Source of the DNA: Fodinibacter luteus
GTDB taxonomy: Bacteria > Actinomycetota > Actinomycetes > Actinomycetales > Dermatophilaceae
Length of the DNA stretch: 64,000 bases
Direction of reading: 5' to 3'
Assembly (NCBI RefSeq): GCF_039541575.1
Contig: NZ_BAABGM010000010.1
Span: 1-64,000, forward strand
Shown here: in pieces, positions 18,553 through 26,764 of the stretch
How positions within the stretch are numbered: position 1 is the stretch's first letter
Layout: each line of letters begins with the position of its first letter
Translations under genes and position numbers: made by a program
The notes under the pieces: generated by a model
What the model saw: only the letters and a program-made list of their open reading frames with translations
Told to the model about the DNA's origin: nothing
Databases searched by the model: none

Positions 18553-20073
18553 GTGACATCGGACGGGAGGCGTGGCGCGACGGTCGCCTACGGGGTCCTG
18601 GCCGGTCTCGTCGTGATGGGGGCCACCGTGGCGACGCTGCACGGTGAGTGGGTGAGCGACTCGTGGATCCACCTGGCCGCAATCCACGAGATGTCCCGGG
18701 ACTTCTGGTCGCCCGTGGAGCCCCTCGTCGGGGAGAACGTCCCGTTTCCGTACTTCTCGCCGTGGACCGCGGTCGGCGCCCTGGCTGTCCGCGCTCTCTC
18801 GGTCGCCCCACAGAACGTGCTGGCCGTCTTCGGCATCGTGTCCCCGCTCCTGCTGGTCCACGCACTGTTCCGCCTGACGCGTGCAGTGAGCCCGGCTCCT
18901 TGGGCTCCGGTCGCGGTGCTCGCGGCGTTCCTCACGGTGTGGGGCAGCAAGGTCTTCTTCTGGAGCGGCTTCCTCAGCCTGACCACGCTCGTCGTCGGGT
19001 CCTCGTGGCCGAGCGTCCTCGCGACCGCCCTGTGGTTCTACCTCTGGGCGAGCGTGTGGACGAGCACCCGGATGACGCGGGGCCTGGTCGCGGCCCTGGT
19101 CATCATCCCCGGGCTGCTCCTCCTCATCCACCCCTTCACGTTCATCAGCGCAGCCACCGCGTGCGCGGTAACGGTGCTCCTGCGATGGCCCAGGAGGCGG
19201 TGGCTCGGGGGGACCCTCGCGGCGCTCGCCTCCGTCGGCCTGGCTGCCCTGTGGCCCTGGACCTCGCTCCTCGACCTGCTCAGCAACCCGCGCGGGTTCG
19301 ACGCCTTCCACACGTTCTTCTACCGCGACATCTTCGCGAAGTTCGGCCTGCTGCTCCTCACGGTCCCTGCCGTCGCCCTCCGGCTCTGGCGGCGGCGCTC
19401 CGACGCCCTGGCCTGGTCGGCGATTGCCGGCGTGGGCATCTGGGTCGCCGGCGGCCTCCTCGATGTCGAGTCCCTGGGTCGGGTGCTCCCCCTCGCGACG
19501 ACGGCGGCGACGATGGCCCTGGGCATCGGGGCGGCTGAGGCGTTCCACCGCGAGGGCGCCACGCCGGCGGAGTCTGCCCGACGCGACCGCGCACTGCTGC
19601 CGCGGGTGGCCCTCGTGTCCACCTGGATCCTGGCTGTCGGTCTCGGCAGCTTGACGCAGGCCAACGCGTGGAGTCGCGTCACGTTCGACGAGGAGGCGCG
19701 CCGAAACCCCGACGACGGTAACCACGTGGTGGCGCCGTACCCGGACGTCGACACCCTCTGGTCGCGGATTCCGCAGGGTGCGGTGGTCATCGCGCAGGAC
19801 TGGCGCGTCGCCCGGCAGCTGCCGGCCCGAGGCCTGTTCACGGTGGCGCCACAGTGGCCGAGCCCCGGTGTCGAGGACGCCGTCGAACGCAGCGAGGACC
19901 AGGCGGCCATCCTGAACGCGCGGTCCTCCCCCGAGGTGCGGGATGAGCTGCTCACCCGCTACGGCGTCGCGTGGATCGTGTGGCCGACGGCCAAGAAGCT
20001 CCCGGCGTGGCTCTCGGGGCTCGGCGTACCCGTTGACCGTGAGCACGGCCAGATGCTCTACGAGCTGCACTGA
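18553..20073 (+). CDS. Large multi-pass membrane protein, GT-C glycosyltransferase-like
   Basis: A 506-residue protein with about ten predicted membrane spans, then a soluble C-terminal domain of about 130 residues. After the first span the outer loop carries DSWIHLAAIHEM, an Asp followed by aromatic and His residues as in GT-C lipid-sugar glycosyltransferases. The soluble end (AVVIAQDWRVARQLPA, YGVAWIVWP) resembles the periplasmic domains of that class. This is a fold-level guess. The GTG at 18553 is chosen from the TACACT spacing; an earlier in-frame start exists. Codon use looks slightly less GC-extreme than in neighbours. It ends 13 bp from the convergent kinase gene. Confidence 0.75.
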   Translation: MTSDGRRGATVAYGVLAGLVVMGATVATLHGEWVSDSWIHLAAIHEMSRDFWSPVEPLVGENVPFPYFSPWTAVGALAVRALSVAPQNVLAVFGIVSPLLLVHALFRLTRAVSPAPWAPVAVLAAFLTVWGSKVFFWSGFLSLTTLVVGSSWPSVLATALWFYLWASVWTSTRMTRGLVAALVIIPGLLLLIHPFTFISAATACAVTVLLRWPRRRWLGGTLAALASVGLAALWPWTSLLDLLSNPRGFDAFHTFFYRDIFAKFGLLLLTVPAVALRLWRRRSDALAWSAIAGVGIWVAGGLLDVESLGRVLPLATTAATMALGIGAAEAFHREGATPAESARRDRALLPRVALVSTWILAVGLGSLTQANAWSRVTFDEEARRNPDDGNHVVAPYPDVDTLWSRIPQGAVVIAQDWRVARQLPARGLFTVAPQWPSPGVEDAVERSEDQAAILNARSSPEVRDELLTRYGVAWIVWPTAKKLPAWLSGLGVPVDREHGQMLYELH

Positions 20074-20086
20074 GCCTGTCCCGGCC

Positions 20087-21157
20087 TCAGGTCTCCCGGT
20101 CGGGGAAGGTCGCCCGCAGGAGGGCGCCGCCTCCGGGCGCGTCCTCGACGACGACGACCCCGCCGTGCGCCTCGACGAGGCCCCGCACGACGTACAGGCC
20201 GAGCCCCGTGCCGTGCTTGGCCCCGCCCTGCCAGAACCGCGAGAACACGAGCTCGCGGTGCTGAGGGGCGATCCCGTGGCCGTCGTCGGCCACGAGGAGG
20301 TCGACGGCGGGGCGGTCGCCGAGGCGGGCGGGCTGCGCCGACAGGCGCACCGTGCCGCGACCGTGGCGCACCGCGTTGTCCACGAGGTTCGCGACGACCT
20401 GCTCGAGCCGGTCGGGGTCCGCCCACAGCGGGCCGAGGTCGTCGGGCACGTCGACGACGAAGTGGAGGCGGTCGGCGCCCGAGGCGACGCGCCGCTCCAC
20501 CTGGGCCTGGAGACGGGAGCGGGCGTCGAGCGGCTGGGCGTGCACGGTGAGCCGGCCGACGTCGATCCGCGAGGCGTCGAGCAGCTCGGTGATGAGCCGG
20601 GTCACCCGGTCCGCGTCGGCCTCGATCGTCTCGAGCATGAGCCGCTTCTGGTCGTCGGTGAAGCGGTCCCAGTTGCGCAGCAGCGTCGACGAGAAGCCCT
20701 TGACCCCGGTGAGGGGTGAGCGCAGCTCGTGGGCGACCGTCGTGAGCAGCGCAGCACCCTCGGCCTCCGCTCGGCGGCGCGCCTCGGCATCCCGCAGCCC
20801 GAGCACGACGGCGCGCACCGGCGAGCCGGTCTCGTCGCGCAGGTACTTCGCCGTGACGAGCAGCTCGCGCCCCGACGGCAGCACGAGGAGCCGTTCGCGG
20901 TGCCCCGTGCGGGTGGTGAGTCCGTGCCACGGGTCGGTGAGCTCCCACCAGTACGCACCGGCGAGATCCTGGAGGGGCAGGGCCTCGCGGATGTCCTGAC
21001 CGACGACGTCGCCCGCCCGCAGGCCGGTGATGCGCTCGGCGGGCGAGTTCATGAAGCGCACGGTGCGCTCGGGGCCGACGGCCGCGACGAGGCCGTCGGG
21101 GATGAACTCCAGGCCATGGGCGACGAGGTCGTCGGGAACCCTGAACGGCGTCGACAT
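20087..21157 (-). CDS. PAS-domain sensor histidine kinase
   Basis: A 356-residue soluble kinase. A PAS domain covers roughly residues 15-130 (FMNSPAERITGLRAGDVVG), followed by HisKA with the phospho-acceptor in VAHELRSPLTG, then HATPase_c with N (LVDNAVRHG), G1 (DDGHGI) and G2 (GTGLGLYVV) boxes. No membrane segment is seen, so it probably senses a cytoplasmic or membrane-proximal signal. No response regulator lies beside it. The ATG at 21157 is seven bases after TAGCCT, a -10 whose TAG is also the trmH-family stop codon. Confidence 0.94.
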   Translation of the reverse strand: MSTPFRVPDDLVAHGLEFIPDGLVAAVGPERTVRFMNSPAERITGLRAGDVVGQDIREALPLQDLAGAYWWELTDPWHGLTTRTGHRERLLVLPSGRELLVTAKYLRDETGSPVRAVVLGLRDAEARRRAEAEGAALLTTVAHELRSPLTGVKGFSSTLLRNWDRFTDDQKRLMLETIEADADRVTRLITELLDASRIDVGRLTVHAQPLDARSRLQAQVERRVASGADRLHFVVDVPDDLGPLWADPDRLEQVVANLVDNAVRHGRGTVRLSAQPARLGDRPAVDLLVADDGHGIAPQHRELVFSRFWQGGAKHGTGLGLYVVRGLVEAHGGVVVVEDAPGGGALLRATFPDRET

Positions 21158-21164
21158 GGCGCGC

Positions 21165-21170
21165 AGGCTA
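21165..21170 (-). promoter_or_regulatory. Candidate leaderless -10 built on a stop codon
   Basis: TAGCCT on the minus strand ends seven bases before the histidine kinase ATG. Its first three bases are the TAG stop of the RNA methyltransferase gene upstream. Confidence 0.6.
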
Positions 21171-21977
21171 CCCGTCGGGGTCGCCGGACGGGCGTCGCCC
21201 TGCCGAGGCATAGAGACACAGGGTCGCGGCCATCGCGAGGTTGAGCGACTCGGCCCGGCCGTGGATCGGGACCCGCACGACGTCGTCGCAGGCGGCCCGC
21301 ACCGGCTCGCCGAGCCCCCACGCCTCGTTGCCCATGACCCAGCAGTGCGGCCCGTCGAGGTCGGCATCGGGCAGGAGGGTCGCGCCCGCGCCGTCCGCGG
21401 CGAGGGTGCGGATGCCGTGCGCGCGCAGCGTCGACAGGGTCGACGCGACGTCTAGCCCCGTGACGACCGGCAGGTGGAAGAGCGACCCCGCGGTCGACCG
21501 CACCACCTTGGACCCGAGGACGTCGACCGAGGCCTCGCTGACGAGCACCGCGTCGGCACCGGCCGCATCGGCGCCCCGGATGACGGTGCCCGCGTTGCCG
21601 GGGTCGCGGACATGGGTGAGCAGGACGAGGAGTCGCGGACGGGCGGCCAGCACGTCGTCGAGGCTGTCGCCGGCGGTGTCGACGACGGCGAGCACTCCCT
21701 GGGGGGCGTCGGCCTCGGCCATCGCCGCGAGCACGTCGGGGGTCACCTCGTGGACCCACAGCTGCGCGGCGCGCGCGGGGCCGACGATGTCGTCGGCGTG
21801 GCGCTCGATCGCCTCGGAGGTGAGGTAGACGTCCCGGACCCGCGGCGCGGCGTACCGCACCGCCTCGCGCACCCCCTGGGGGCCCTCGACGGCGAAGCGG
21901 CCGGTGCGCTCGCGCACCGACCGCTTCGACAGCGCCCGCACCGACCGGACCCGGTCGGCCCGGGGGTTGGTCAGCAT
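21168..21977 (-). CDS. TrmH/SpoU-family RNA 2'-O-methyltransferase
   Basis: A 269-residue SAM-dependent methyltransferase of the knotted SPOUT class. An N-terminal substrate-binding domain (FAVEGPQGVREAVRY) precedes motifs 1 (HVRDPGNAGTVIRGADAAG), 2 (VMGNEAWGL) and 3 (VPIHGRAESLNLAMAATL). Its place right after rplT matches the tsnR-like gene of Mycobacterium, probably acting on 23S rRNA; the target nucleotide cannot be read. TGAGG precedes the ATG at 21977, and the gap to rplT is 11 bp, so it belongs to the ribosomal operon. Confidence 0.95.
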   Translation of the reverse strand: MLTNPRADRVRSVRALSKRSVRERTGRFAVEGPQGVREAVRYAAPRVRDVYLTSEAIERHADDIVGPARAAQLWVHEVTPDVLAAMAEADAPQGVLAVVDTAGDSLDDVLAARPRLLVLLTHVRDPGNAGTVIRGADAAGADAVLVSEASVDVLGSKVVRSTAGSLFHLPVVTGLDVASTLSTLRAHGIRTLAADGAGATLLPDADLDGPHCWVMGNEAWGLGEPVRAACDDVVRVPIHGRAESLNLAMAATLCLYASAGRRPSGDPDG

Positions 21978-21988
21978 GGGAGGGAGCC

Positions 21989-22372
21989 TCAGGCGGAGGC
22001 CTTGGCGGGCTCGCGGGCCGGCTGGTTGGCCTTCGAGATCTCGACGAGCGCGGTGAAGGCGGCCTCGTCGTTGACCGCGAGCTCGGCGAGCATCCGGCGG
22101 TCGACCTCGATCTCCGCGGCCTTCAGGCCCTGGATGAACCGGTTGTAGGTCATGCCGTTGGCGCGGGCCGCGGCGTTGATCCGCTGGATCCACAGCCGGC
22201 GGAAGTCGCCCTTGCGGGCGCGCCGGTCACGGTAGGCGTAGCCGAGGCTGTGCTGGACCTGCTCCTTGGCCTTGCGGTACAGCCGCGAGCGCTGCCCGCG
22301 GTAGCCGCTGGCGCGCTCGAGGACGACCCGGCGCTTCTTCTGGGCGTTGACCGCCCGCTTCACGCGTGCCAC
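21989..22372 (-). CDS. rplT: Ribosomal protein L20
   Basis: A 127-residue 50S subunit protein needed early in assembly. The basic N-terminus (RVKRAVNAQKKRRVVLERA) and GDFRRLWIQRINAAAR are characteristic. The start is a GTG at 22372 with AAGGAG eight bases upstream. The last 15 residues are a Pro/Ala/Lys tail. In other bacteria L20 represses the infC-rpmI-rplT operon by binding its leader. Confidence 0.98.
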   Translation of the reverse strand: MARVKRAVNAQKKRRVVLERASGYRGQRSRLYRKAKEQVQHSLGYAYRDRRARKGDFRRLWIQRINAAARANGMTYNRFIQGLKAAEIEVDRRMLAELAVNDEAAFTALVEISKANQPAREPAKASA

Positions 22373-22420
22373 GTGAGTACTCCTTGCTTCTGGTGCGAAA
22401 ACTGGTGGGGGTCGGCGGCG

Positions 22421-22615
22421 TCAGCGGCCGAGGAGCTTCTTGACCTTCGCGAGGTCGCCCTTCGAGACGAGGATGTCCTTGCTGAGGGCGCGGGCCTTCT
22501 GCGGGGTCTTCTCGTGGAACTTGTGGACGTGGCCGGCCTGCTGGCGCATGACCTTGCCGGACCCGGTGACGCGGAACCGCTTCTTGGCGCCGCTGTGCGT
22601 CTTGTTCTTCGGCAT
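22421..22615 (-). CDS. rpmI: Ribosomal protein L35
   Basis: A 64-residue basic 50S protein, starting MPKNKTHSGAKKRFRVTGSG, with the usual length. AAGGAG stands eight bases before the ATG. It lies between infC and rplT in the standard order. Confidence 0.98.
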   Translation of the reverse strand: MPKNKTHSGAKKRFRVTGSGKVMRQQAGHVHKFHEKTPQKARALSKDILVSKGDLAKVKKLLGR

Positions 22616-22665
22616 GGTGCCGGTCTCCTTGTGTCGGTGGTGCTGGTGTTCGGGGGCGTCGCCGC

Positions 22666-23469
22666 TCAGGCGCCGGCGCTGGGCCGAGGCGTCGGCGCCG
22701 GCCTCGGGGACGGGGTCGGGGTGGGGGACGGCGCGACGTCGGCGGCCGGGGCCGCCTCGACGGTCGGAGCCGTCTCGACGGTCGGAGCCGTCTCGGCGGT
22801 CGGGGCCGTCTCGACGGTCGGAGCCGTCTCGGCGGTCGGAACCGTCGGGGCCGTCTCGACGGTCGGGACCGCCTCATCCTCGGCGCCGGCCGCCACCTCG
22901 TGGTGGGCGGCTGCTGCGGAATCGTCGCGGCGGCGCCGCTGCTCGGCCATGGCCTGGGCCTTCTTCTTCGTCGGGGCGATGACCATGACCATGTTGCGGC
23001 CGTCCTGCTTCGGTGCCGACTCGACGGTGCCGAGCTCGACGATGTCCTCGGCGAGGCGCTGGAGCAGGCGGAATCCGAGCTCGGGGCGCGACTGCTCGCG
23101 GCCCCGGAACATGATCGTCACCTTGACCTTGTCGCCGCCCTTGAGGAAGCGCTCGACGTGGCCCTTCTTCGTGCCGTAGTCGTGCGGGTCGATCTTGGGG
23201 CGGAGCTTGATCTCCTTGATGACCGTGTTGACCTGGTTCTTGCGTGCTTCGCGTGCCTTCATGGCGGCTTCGTACTTGAACTTGCCGAAGTCCATGAGCT
23301 TGGCGACCGGCGGCTTCGCCATCGGTGCCACCTCGACGAGGTCGAGGTCGGCCTCGGCGGCGAGGCGCAGGGCGTCCTCGACGCGGACGATGCCGACCTG
23401 CTCGCCGTTCGGGCCGACCAACCGCACCTCGGGAACCCGGATGCGGTCGTTGATGCGTGGCTCGCTGAT
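22666..23469 (-). CDS. infC: Translation initiation factor IF-3 with repeat C-terminal tail
   Basis: IF-3 binds the 30S subunit and checks the start codon and initiator tRNA. The usual N-terminus ISEPRINDRIRVPEVRLVGP is encoded only if translation starts at the ATC codon at 23469, where AAGGAG sits six bases upstream; infC genes often use such rare starts so that IF-3 controls its own level. A GTG start at 23427 would delete 14 conserved residues. The normal factor ends near residue 178; about 90 more residues follow, including tandem TVETAP/TAETAP units (202-240) and a Pro/Thr/Ser end. Confidence 0.95.
   Translation of the reverse strand: MSEPRINDRIRVPEVRLVGPNGEQVGIVRVEDALRLAAEADLDLVEVAPMAKPPVAKLMDFGKFKYEAAMKAREARKNQVNTVIKEIKLRPKIDPHDYGTKKGHVERFLKGGDKVKVTIMFRGREQSRPELGFRLLQRLAEDIVELGTVESAPKQDGRNMVMVIAPTKKKAQAMAEQRRRRDDSAAAAHHEVAAGAEDEAVPTVETAPTVPTAETAPTVETAPTAETAPTVETAPTVEAAPAADVAPSPTPTPSPRPAPTPRPSAGA
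22747..22866. repeat. Tandem repeats encoding the IF-3 tail
   Basis: Units of about 18 bp (GTCGGAGCCGTCTCGAC and variants) repeat seven or so times, in frame, and encode PTVETA/PTAETA. Differences between copies are mostly single bases, suggesting recent duplication. Confidence 0.88.
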
Positions 23470-23513
23470 GTGCTTCTCCTTCGATCACGTCGCGTGACGC
23501 GCTGGCACGAGAA

Positions 23514-23543
23514 AGGCTCCCCGTGCCGGGTGCACGAGGAGCC
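23514..23543 (-). terminator. Candidate attenuator hairpin in the infC leader
   Basis: On the minus strand a 12-bp stem with one wobble pair (arms 23532-23543 and 23515-23526, 5-base loop) is followed by CTTTCTC, a short U-rich stretch. It lies 45 bases before the infC start and within the leader, so it looks like an intrinsic attenuator. L20- or IF-3-dependent control of this operon is known elsewhere; the ligand here is inference. Confidence 0.55.
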
Positions 23544-23716
23544 TGGGTGTTCCGTCCGGACCGGACCGCCACGTGGGATGCCGTCGCCGTCGCCTCGCGG
23601 GCGGGGCACGACATGACGTCGCGGACCTGTTCGGGACCCGGCGACCTGGTGGTCGACGCGGGTGGAAGCCGGGCTTCTCTTGCACACCGCCCGTGAGGGC
23701 GGTCGGTCAGCGAGCA

Positions 23717-23722
23717 AGGCTA
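23717..23722 (-). promoter_or_regulatory. Candidate -10 for infC-rpmI-rplT
   Basis: TAGCCT on the minus strand would start transcription near 23710, giving a structured leader of about 240 bases. Apart from the attenuator hairpin, 23470-23716 shows no gene. The -35 is poor. Confidence 0.45.
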
Positions 23723-23769
23723 CCAGCGTGACGGCATCCGCCGAAATCCGGCAGCAGGGCCTCCCGCGG

Positions 23770-24594
23770 TCAGCGGATCCGGAACGCCAGGCCGTCGATG
23801 CGCGCACGCAGCTCACCGTCGGCCGCGAGCCGCTCCCCGACGCGGGTGGCGACCGCCCGCACCTGTTCGGGTGCGAGGCCGGGACGCAGCTCCAGCACGA
23901 CGCCGAGCACCCCCTCGCCGCGAGGGGTGCCCTCCTCGACCGCGGATGCCGTGACGTCCTCCTCCTCCCGGAGGGCGGCCGCGACGCTGCGCTCGACGAA
24001 CGGGTCGGTGTGCGGCGGCTGCCAGGGGCGCTGCTGGGCCAGCGCCCAGACCATCGACGGCCGCAGGACGCGGGTGGCGGGGCCCGCGACGTCGACGACG
24101 ATGACGTCGCACCCCTCGGAGACCGCGGCCTGGCCGGCGCGTGCGGGGGTCACCGGCACCGGGCGGGCGGCGGGGTCCCAGGCGGCGAGGGCGTCGGTGC
24201 CCGAGAAGACGGGCAGGGCGCGCTGGCCGTCCGGGGCGACGAGCGTCACCGCCGCGAGGTCGACCTGCTTGTCGACGACGTGGTCACCGCTCGGGTCGGT
24301 CTCGGTCGGCTCGGCCACGACGGGCACGACGAAGCGGGAGGCCTCGACGGCCGCCATGAGGCCGGTGTCGTCGCCGGGGGTGGCCAGTGCGGTGAGGAGA
24401 ACCGGGTCGGCCGCCCCGGTGTCGCTCTCGAAGCCGCTCGGGGACAGGTCGCGCCCGGCCCACGGCACCTCGGCGGAGTCTGTCGGGCCGCGTCCCTCGG
24501 GCGACCCTGCGGGGGAAACCCCCTCCTCACCGGGCCACCCTTCCCCGGTGCGGTTCCGGTTGCTCGGGTCACCCGAGAAACCTGGGGCGGTCAC
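23770..24594 (-). CDS. SseB-family protein
   Basis: A 274-residue protein with an SseB N-terminal domain (DPVLLTALATPGDDTGLMAAVE; FVVPVV; LPVFSGTDALAAWDP) and a second domain near the C-terminus (LGVVLELRPGL). The first 50 residues are Gly/Pro/Ser-rich and poorly ordered. Related genes often follow priA in actinobacteria; function is unclear. The GTG at 24594 overlaps the priA stop (GTGA), so it is coupled to the his operon. Confidence 0.88.
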   Translation of the reverse strand: MTAPGFSGDPSNRNRTGEGWPGEEGVSPAGSPEGRGPTDSAEVPWAGRDLSPSGFESDTGAADPVLLTALATPGDDTGLMAAVEASRFVVPVVAEPTETDPSGDHVVDKQVDLAAVTLVAPDGQRALPVFSGTDALAAWDPAARPVPVTPARAGQAAVSEGCDVIVVDVAGPATRVLRPSMVWALAQQRPWQPPHTDPFVERSVAAALREEEDVTASAVEEGTPRGEGVLGVVLELRPGLAPEQVRAVATRVGERLAADGELRARIDGLAFRIR

Positions 24595-25328
24595 GGCCGG
24601 CCCGCCACGTCGAGCGCCTCGGGCAGCGTGAACGCACCGCGGTAGAGGGCCGAGCCGATGATCGCCCCCTCGACGCCGGCGCCCACGAGCCCGCGGATCG
24701 CGACGACGTCGTCGAGCGTCGAGACCCCGCCCGAGGCGACGACCGGGCGGTCGGTGCGGGCGCACACGTCGCGCAGGAGGGCGAGGTTCGGGCCCTGGAG
24801 CATGCCGTCCTTGGCGACGTCGGTGACGACGTAGCGCGCACACCCCTCGGCGTCGAGGCGGGTCAGGGTCTCCCACAGGTCCCCGCCCTCGCGGGTCCAG
24901 CCCCGCGCGGCGAGGGTCGTCCCGCGGACGTCGAGCCCGACGGCGACCCGGTCGCCGTGCTCGGCGATCGCGCGCGCCGTCCACGCGGGGTCCTCGAGGG
25001 CGGCGGTGCCGAGGTTGACCCGGCGGCACCCGGTGGCCAGCGCCCGCTCGAGGGTGTCGCCGTCGCGGATGCCGCCGCTCATCTCGACCTTGATGTCGAG
25101 CGTGCGGACGATGGACGCGAGGAGCTCGGCGTTGGAACCGCGCCCGAAGGCGGCGTCGAGGTCGACGAGGTGGAGCCACTCCGCGCCCTGCTCCTGCCAC
25201 GCGAGCGCCGCGTCGAGGGGGTCCCCGAACTCACCGCCGGTGCCGGCGACACCCTGGACGAGCTGGACGGCACGGCCCCCGGCGACGTCGACGGCGGGCA
25301 GGAGCTCCAGGCGGGGCTGCTCGGTCAC
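24591..25328 (-). CDS. priA: Bifunctional phosphoribosyl isomerase PriA (HisA/TrpF)
   Basis: A 245-residue beta/alpha-barrel. D14 (LLPAVDV) and the Asp in TDVAKDGM are the acid/base pair of HisA. The loop RGWTREGGDLW carries the Arg-Gly-Trp typical of actinobacterial PriA, which also isomerises phosphoribosyl anthranilate, so a separate trpF is probably absent. The frame opens at a GTG at 25340, but GTG 25328 is preferred because GGAG lies six bases before it. The 135-bp gap to hisH (25329-25463) holds no gene. Confidence 0.96.
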   Translation of the reverse strand: MTEQPRLELLPAVDVAGGRAVQLVQGVAGTGGEFGDPLDAALAWQEQGAEWLHLVDLDAAFGRGSNAELLASIVRTLDIKVEMSGGIRDGDTLERALATGCRRVNLGTAALEDPAWTARAIAEHGDRVAVGLDVRGTTLAARGWTREGGDLWETLTRLDAEGCARYVVTDVAKDGMLQGPNLALLRDVCARTDRPVVASGGVSTLDDVVAIRGLVGAGVEGAIIGSALYRGAFTLPEALDVAGRP

Positions 25329-25463
25329 GGTGTGCTCCACGGTCGTCGTCGCGTCGGGTGCTCAGGCGGCTGCCCTGGCGACCGTCTGGGCACCCACGCC
25401 GGTTCTGGTCGGGCACCAGTCTGCCTGCCTCGCCGGCGAGCCCACGCCCCGGCCCCCCCGGGG

Positions 25464-26105
25464 TCAGAGGGACCGGACCCAGTTGCGCAGGAGTGCCAGG
25501 CCCGCGTCGCCGCTCTTCTCGGGGTGGAACTGGGTGGCCGCCAGCGGTCCGTTCTCGACGGCAGCGACGAAGCGCTCGCCGTGGGTCGCCCACGTCACCC
25601 GTGGCTCGACGGCGGCGAAGGGGCCGTCGGGCGGGAGGAGGTCCCACGTGTGGGCGGCGTACGAGTGGACGAAGTAGAACCGCTCGTGCTCGACGCCGGC
25701 GAAGAGCACGGTGCGCTCGGGGGCCTCGACCGTCGACCAGCCCATGTGCGGCACGACCGGGGCGAGCAGTCGCGAGACGGTGCCCGGCCACTCCCCCACG
25801 CCCTCGACCGGCGCCTCGCTCGGCTCGGTGGAGCCCTCGAACATCACCTGCATCCCGACGCACACGCCGAGCACGGGCCGCCCGCCCGCGAGGCGCTGGT
25901 CGATGATCCGCGGCCCGTCGGCCGTGGCGAGGCCGGCCATGCAGGCGTGGAAGTTGCCGACGCCGGGGACGAAGAGCCCGTCGGCGGCGAGCGCGGCCTC
26001 GCGGTCGCCGGTCAGGGTGACGTCGGCCCCGACGTGCTCGAGGGCCCGCACGGCGCTGCGGATGTTGCCGCTGCCGTAGTCGAGGACGACGACGCCCGGG
26101 CTCAT
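25464..26105 (-). CDS. hisH: Imidazole glycerol phosphate synthase subunit HisH
   Basis: A 213-residue class I glutamine amidotransferase. It starts VVVLDYGSGNIRS, has GVGNFHACM, and the nucleophile is the Cys in LGVCVGMQVMFEGS. His and Glu lie near the C-terminus (TQFHPEKSG). HisH feeds ammonia to HisF, which is not in the window. The ATG at 26105 overlaps the stop of the unknown gene upstream (ATGA). Confidence 0.97.
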   Translation of the reverse strand: MSPGVVVLDYGSGNIRSAVRALEHVGADVTLTGDREAALAADGLFVPGVGNFHACMAGLATADGPRIIDQRLAGGRPVLGVCVGMQVMFEGSTEPSEAPVEGVGEWPGTVSRLLAPVVPHMGWSTVEAPERTVLFAGVEHERFYFVHSYAAHTWDLLPPDGPFAAVEPRVTWATHGERFVAAVENGPLAATQFHPEKSGDAGLALLRNWVRSL

Positions 26106-26761
26106 CGTCGGCCTCCCCCGTCGGGCCCGGGCCGCGGCCCGCCGGAGGTCTCGGCGCGGTGGGCGGCCTCCTCGGCCACGAGCCGGTCGAAGGCCACGAC
26201 CGCACGCGTCGACGGCTCGACGTCGCTCGCCCCCTCGCAGTCACCCCGCACGAGCAGGTCGCGCCCGGGCAGGCCGAGCAGCCCGAGCACCGTGACGAGG
26301 AGGTCGACGGGCGTGCCCGTGCCGCTGCGCAGGACGTCGGCGAGCGCCTCCTCGCGCACCCGCCCCGACGCCCCGGCGGCGGCGAGGAGCATGGGCAGGC
26401 GCAGCGGGGTGAGCTGCGGCGTGGGCACGACGCCCCGCCGGGGCTCCCACACGAGCCAGTGCACGTGCGACCGGATGCCGTGCGGCTGCACCGTGAGCGC
26501 CGCGCGGCCGTGGATGTCGAAGAGCCCGATCGCCGGTCGGGCGCGCCGCGGTGCGGGGCGGGCGGCGAGGACCTCGAGCCCGACGTCGTGGGGTGCCGCA
26601 CTGCGGGCCCGCTCCTCGGCGAGCGTGATGCCGGTCCACGTCCCGAGCGGGGCGACCGTCACCGGGACGAGCCCCCGCCGCAGCCACCGCGTCAGCGCGC
26701 CCGGCGGCCGGCGCACGAGGACGAGCCCGTGACCGGCTCCCGACCGCAGCTGCTCGGCCAC
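26102..26761 (-). CDS. Unknown protein in the histidine operon
   Basis: A 219-residue soluble protein that I do not recognise. It is rich in Arg and Leu and contains GTWTGITLAEERARSA, FDIHGRAALTVQPHG, HVHWLVWEPRRGVV and the Leu-rich VDLLVTVLGLLGLPGRDLL. The GTG at 26761 comes three bases after the hisB stop, and its end overlaps hisH by 4 bp, so it is translated with the his genes. Tight conservation of such a placement would imply a role in the pathway; that is not tested. Confidence 0.8.
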   Translation of the reverse strand: MAEQLRSGAGHGLVLVRRPPGALTRWLRRGLVPVTVAPLGTWTGITLAEERARSAAPHDVGLEVLAARPAPRRARPAIGLFDIHGRAALTVQPHGIRSHVHWLVWEPRRGVVPTPQLTPLRLPMLLAAAGASGRVREEALADVLRSGTGTPVDLLVTVLGLLGLPGRDLLVRGDCEGASDVEPSTRAVVAFDRLVAEEAAHRAETSGGPRPGPDGGGRR

Positions 26762-26764
26762 GGG

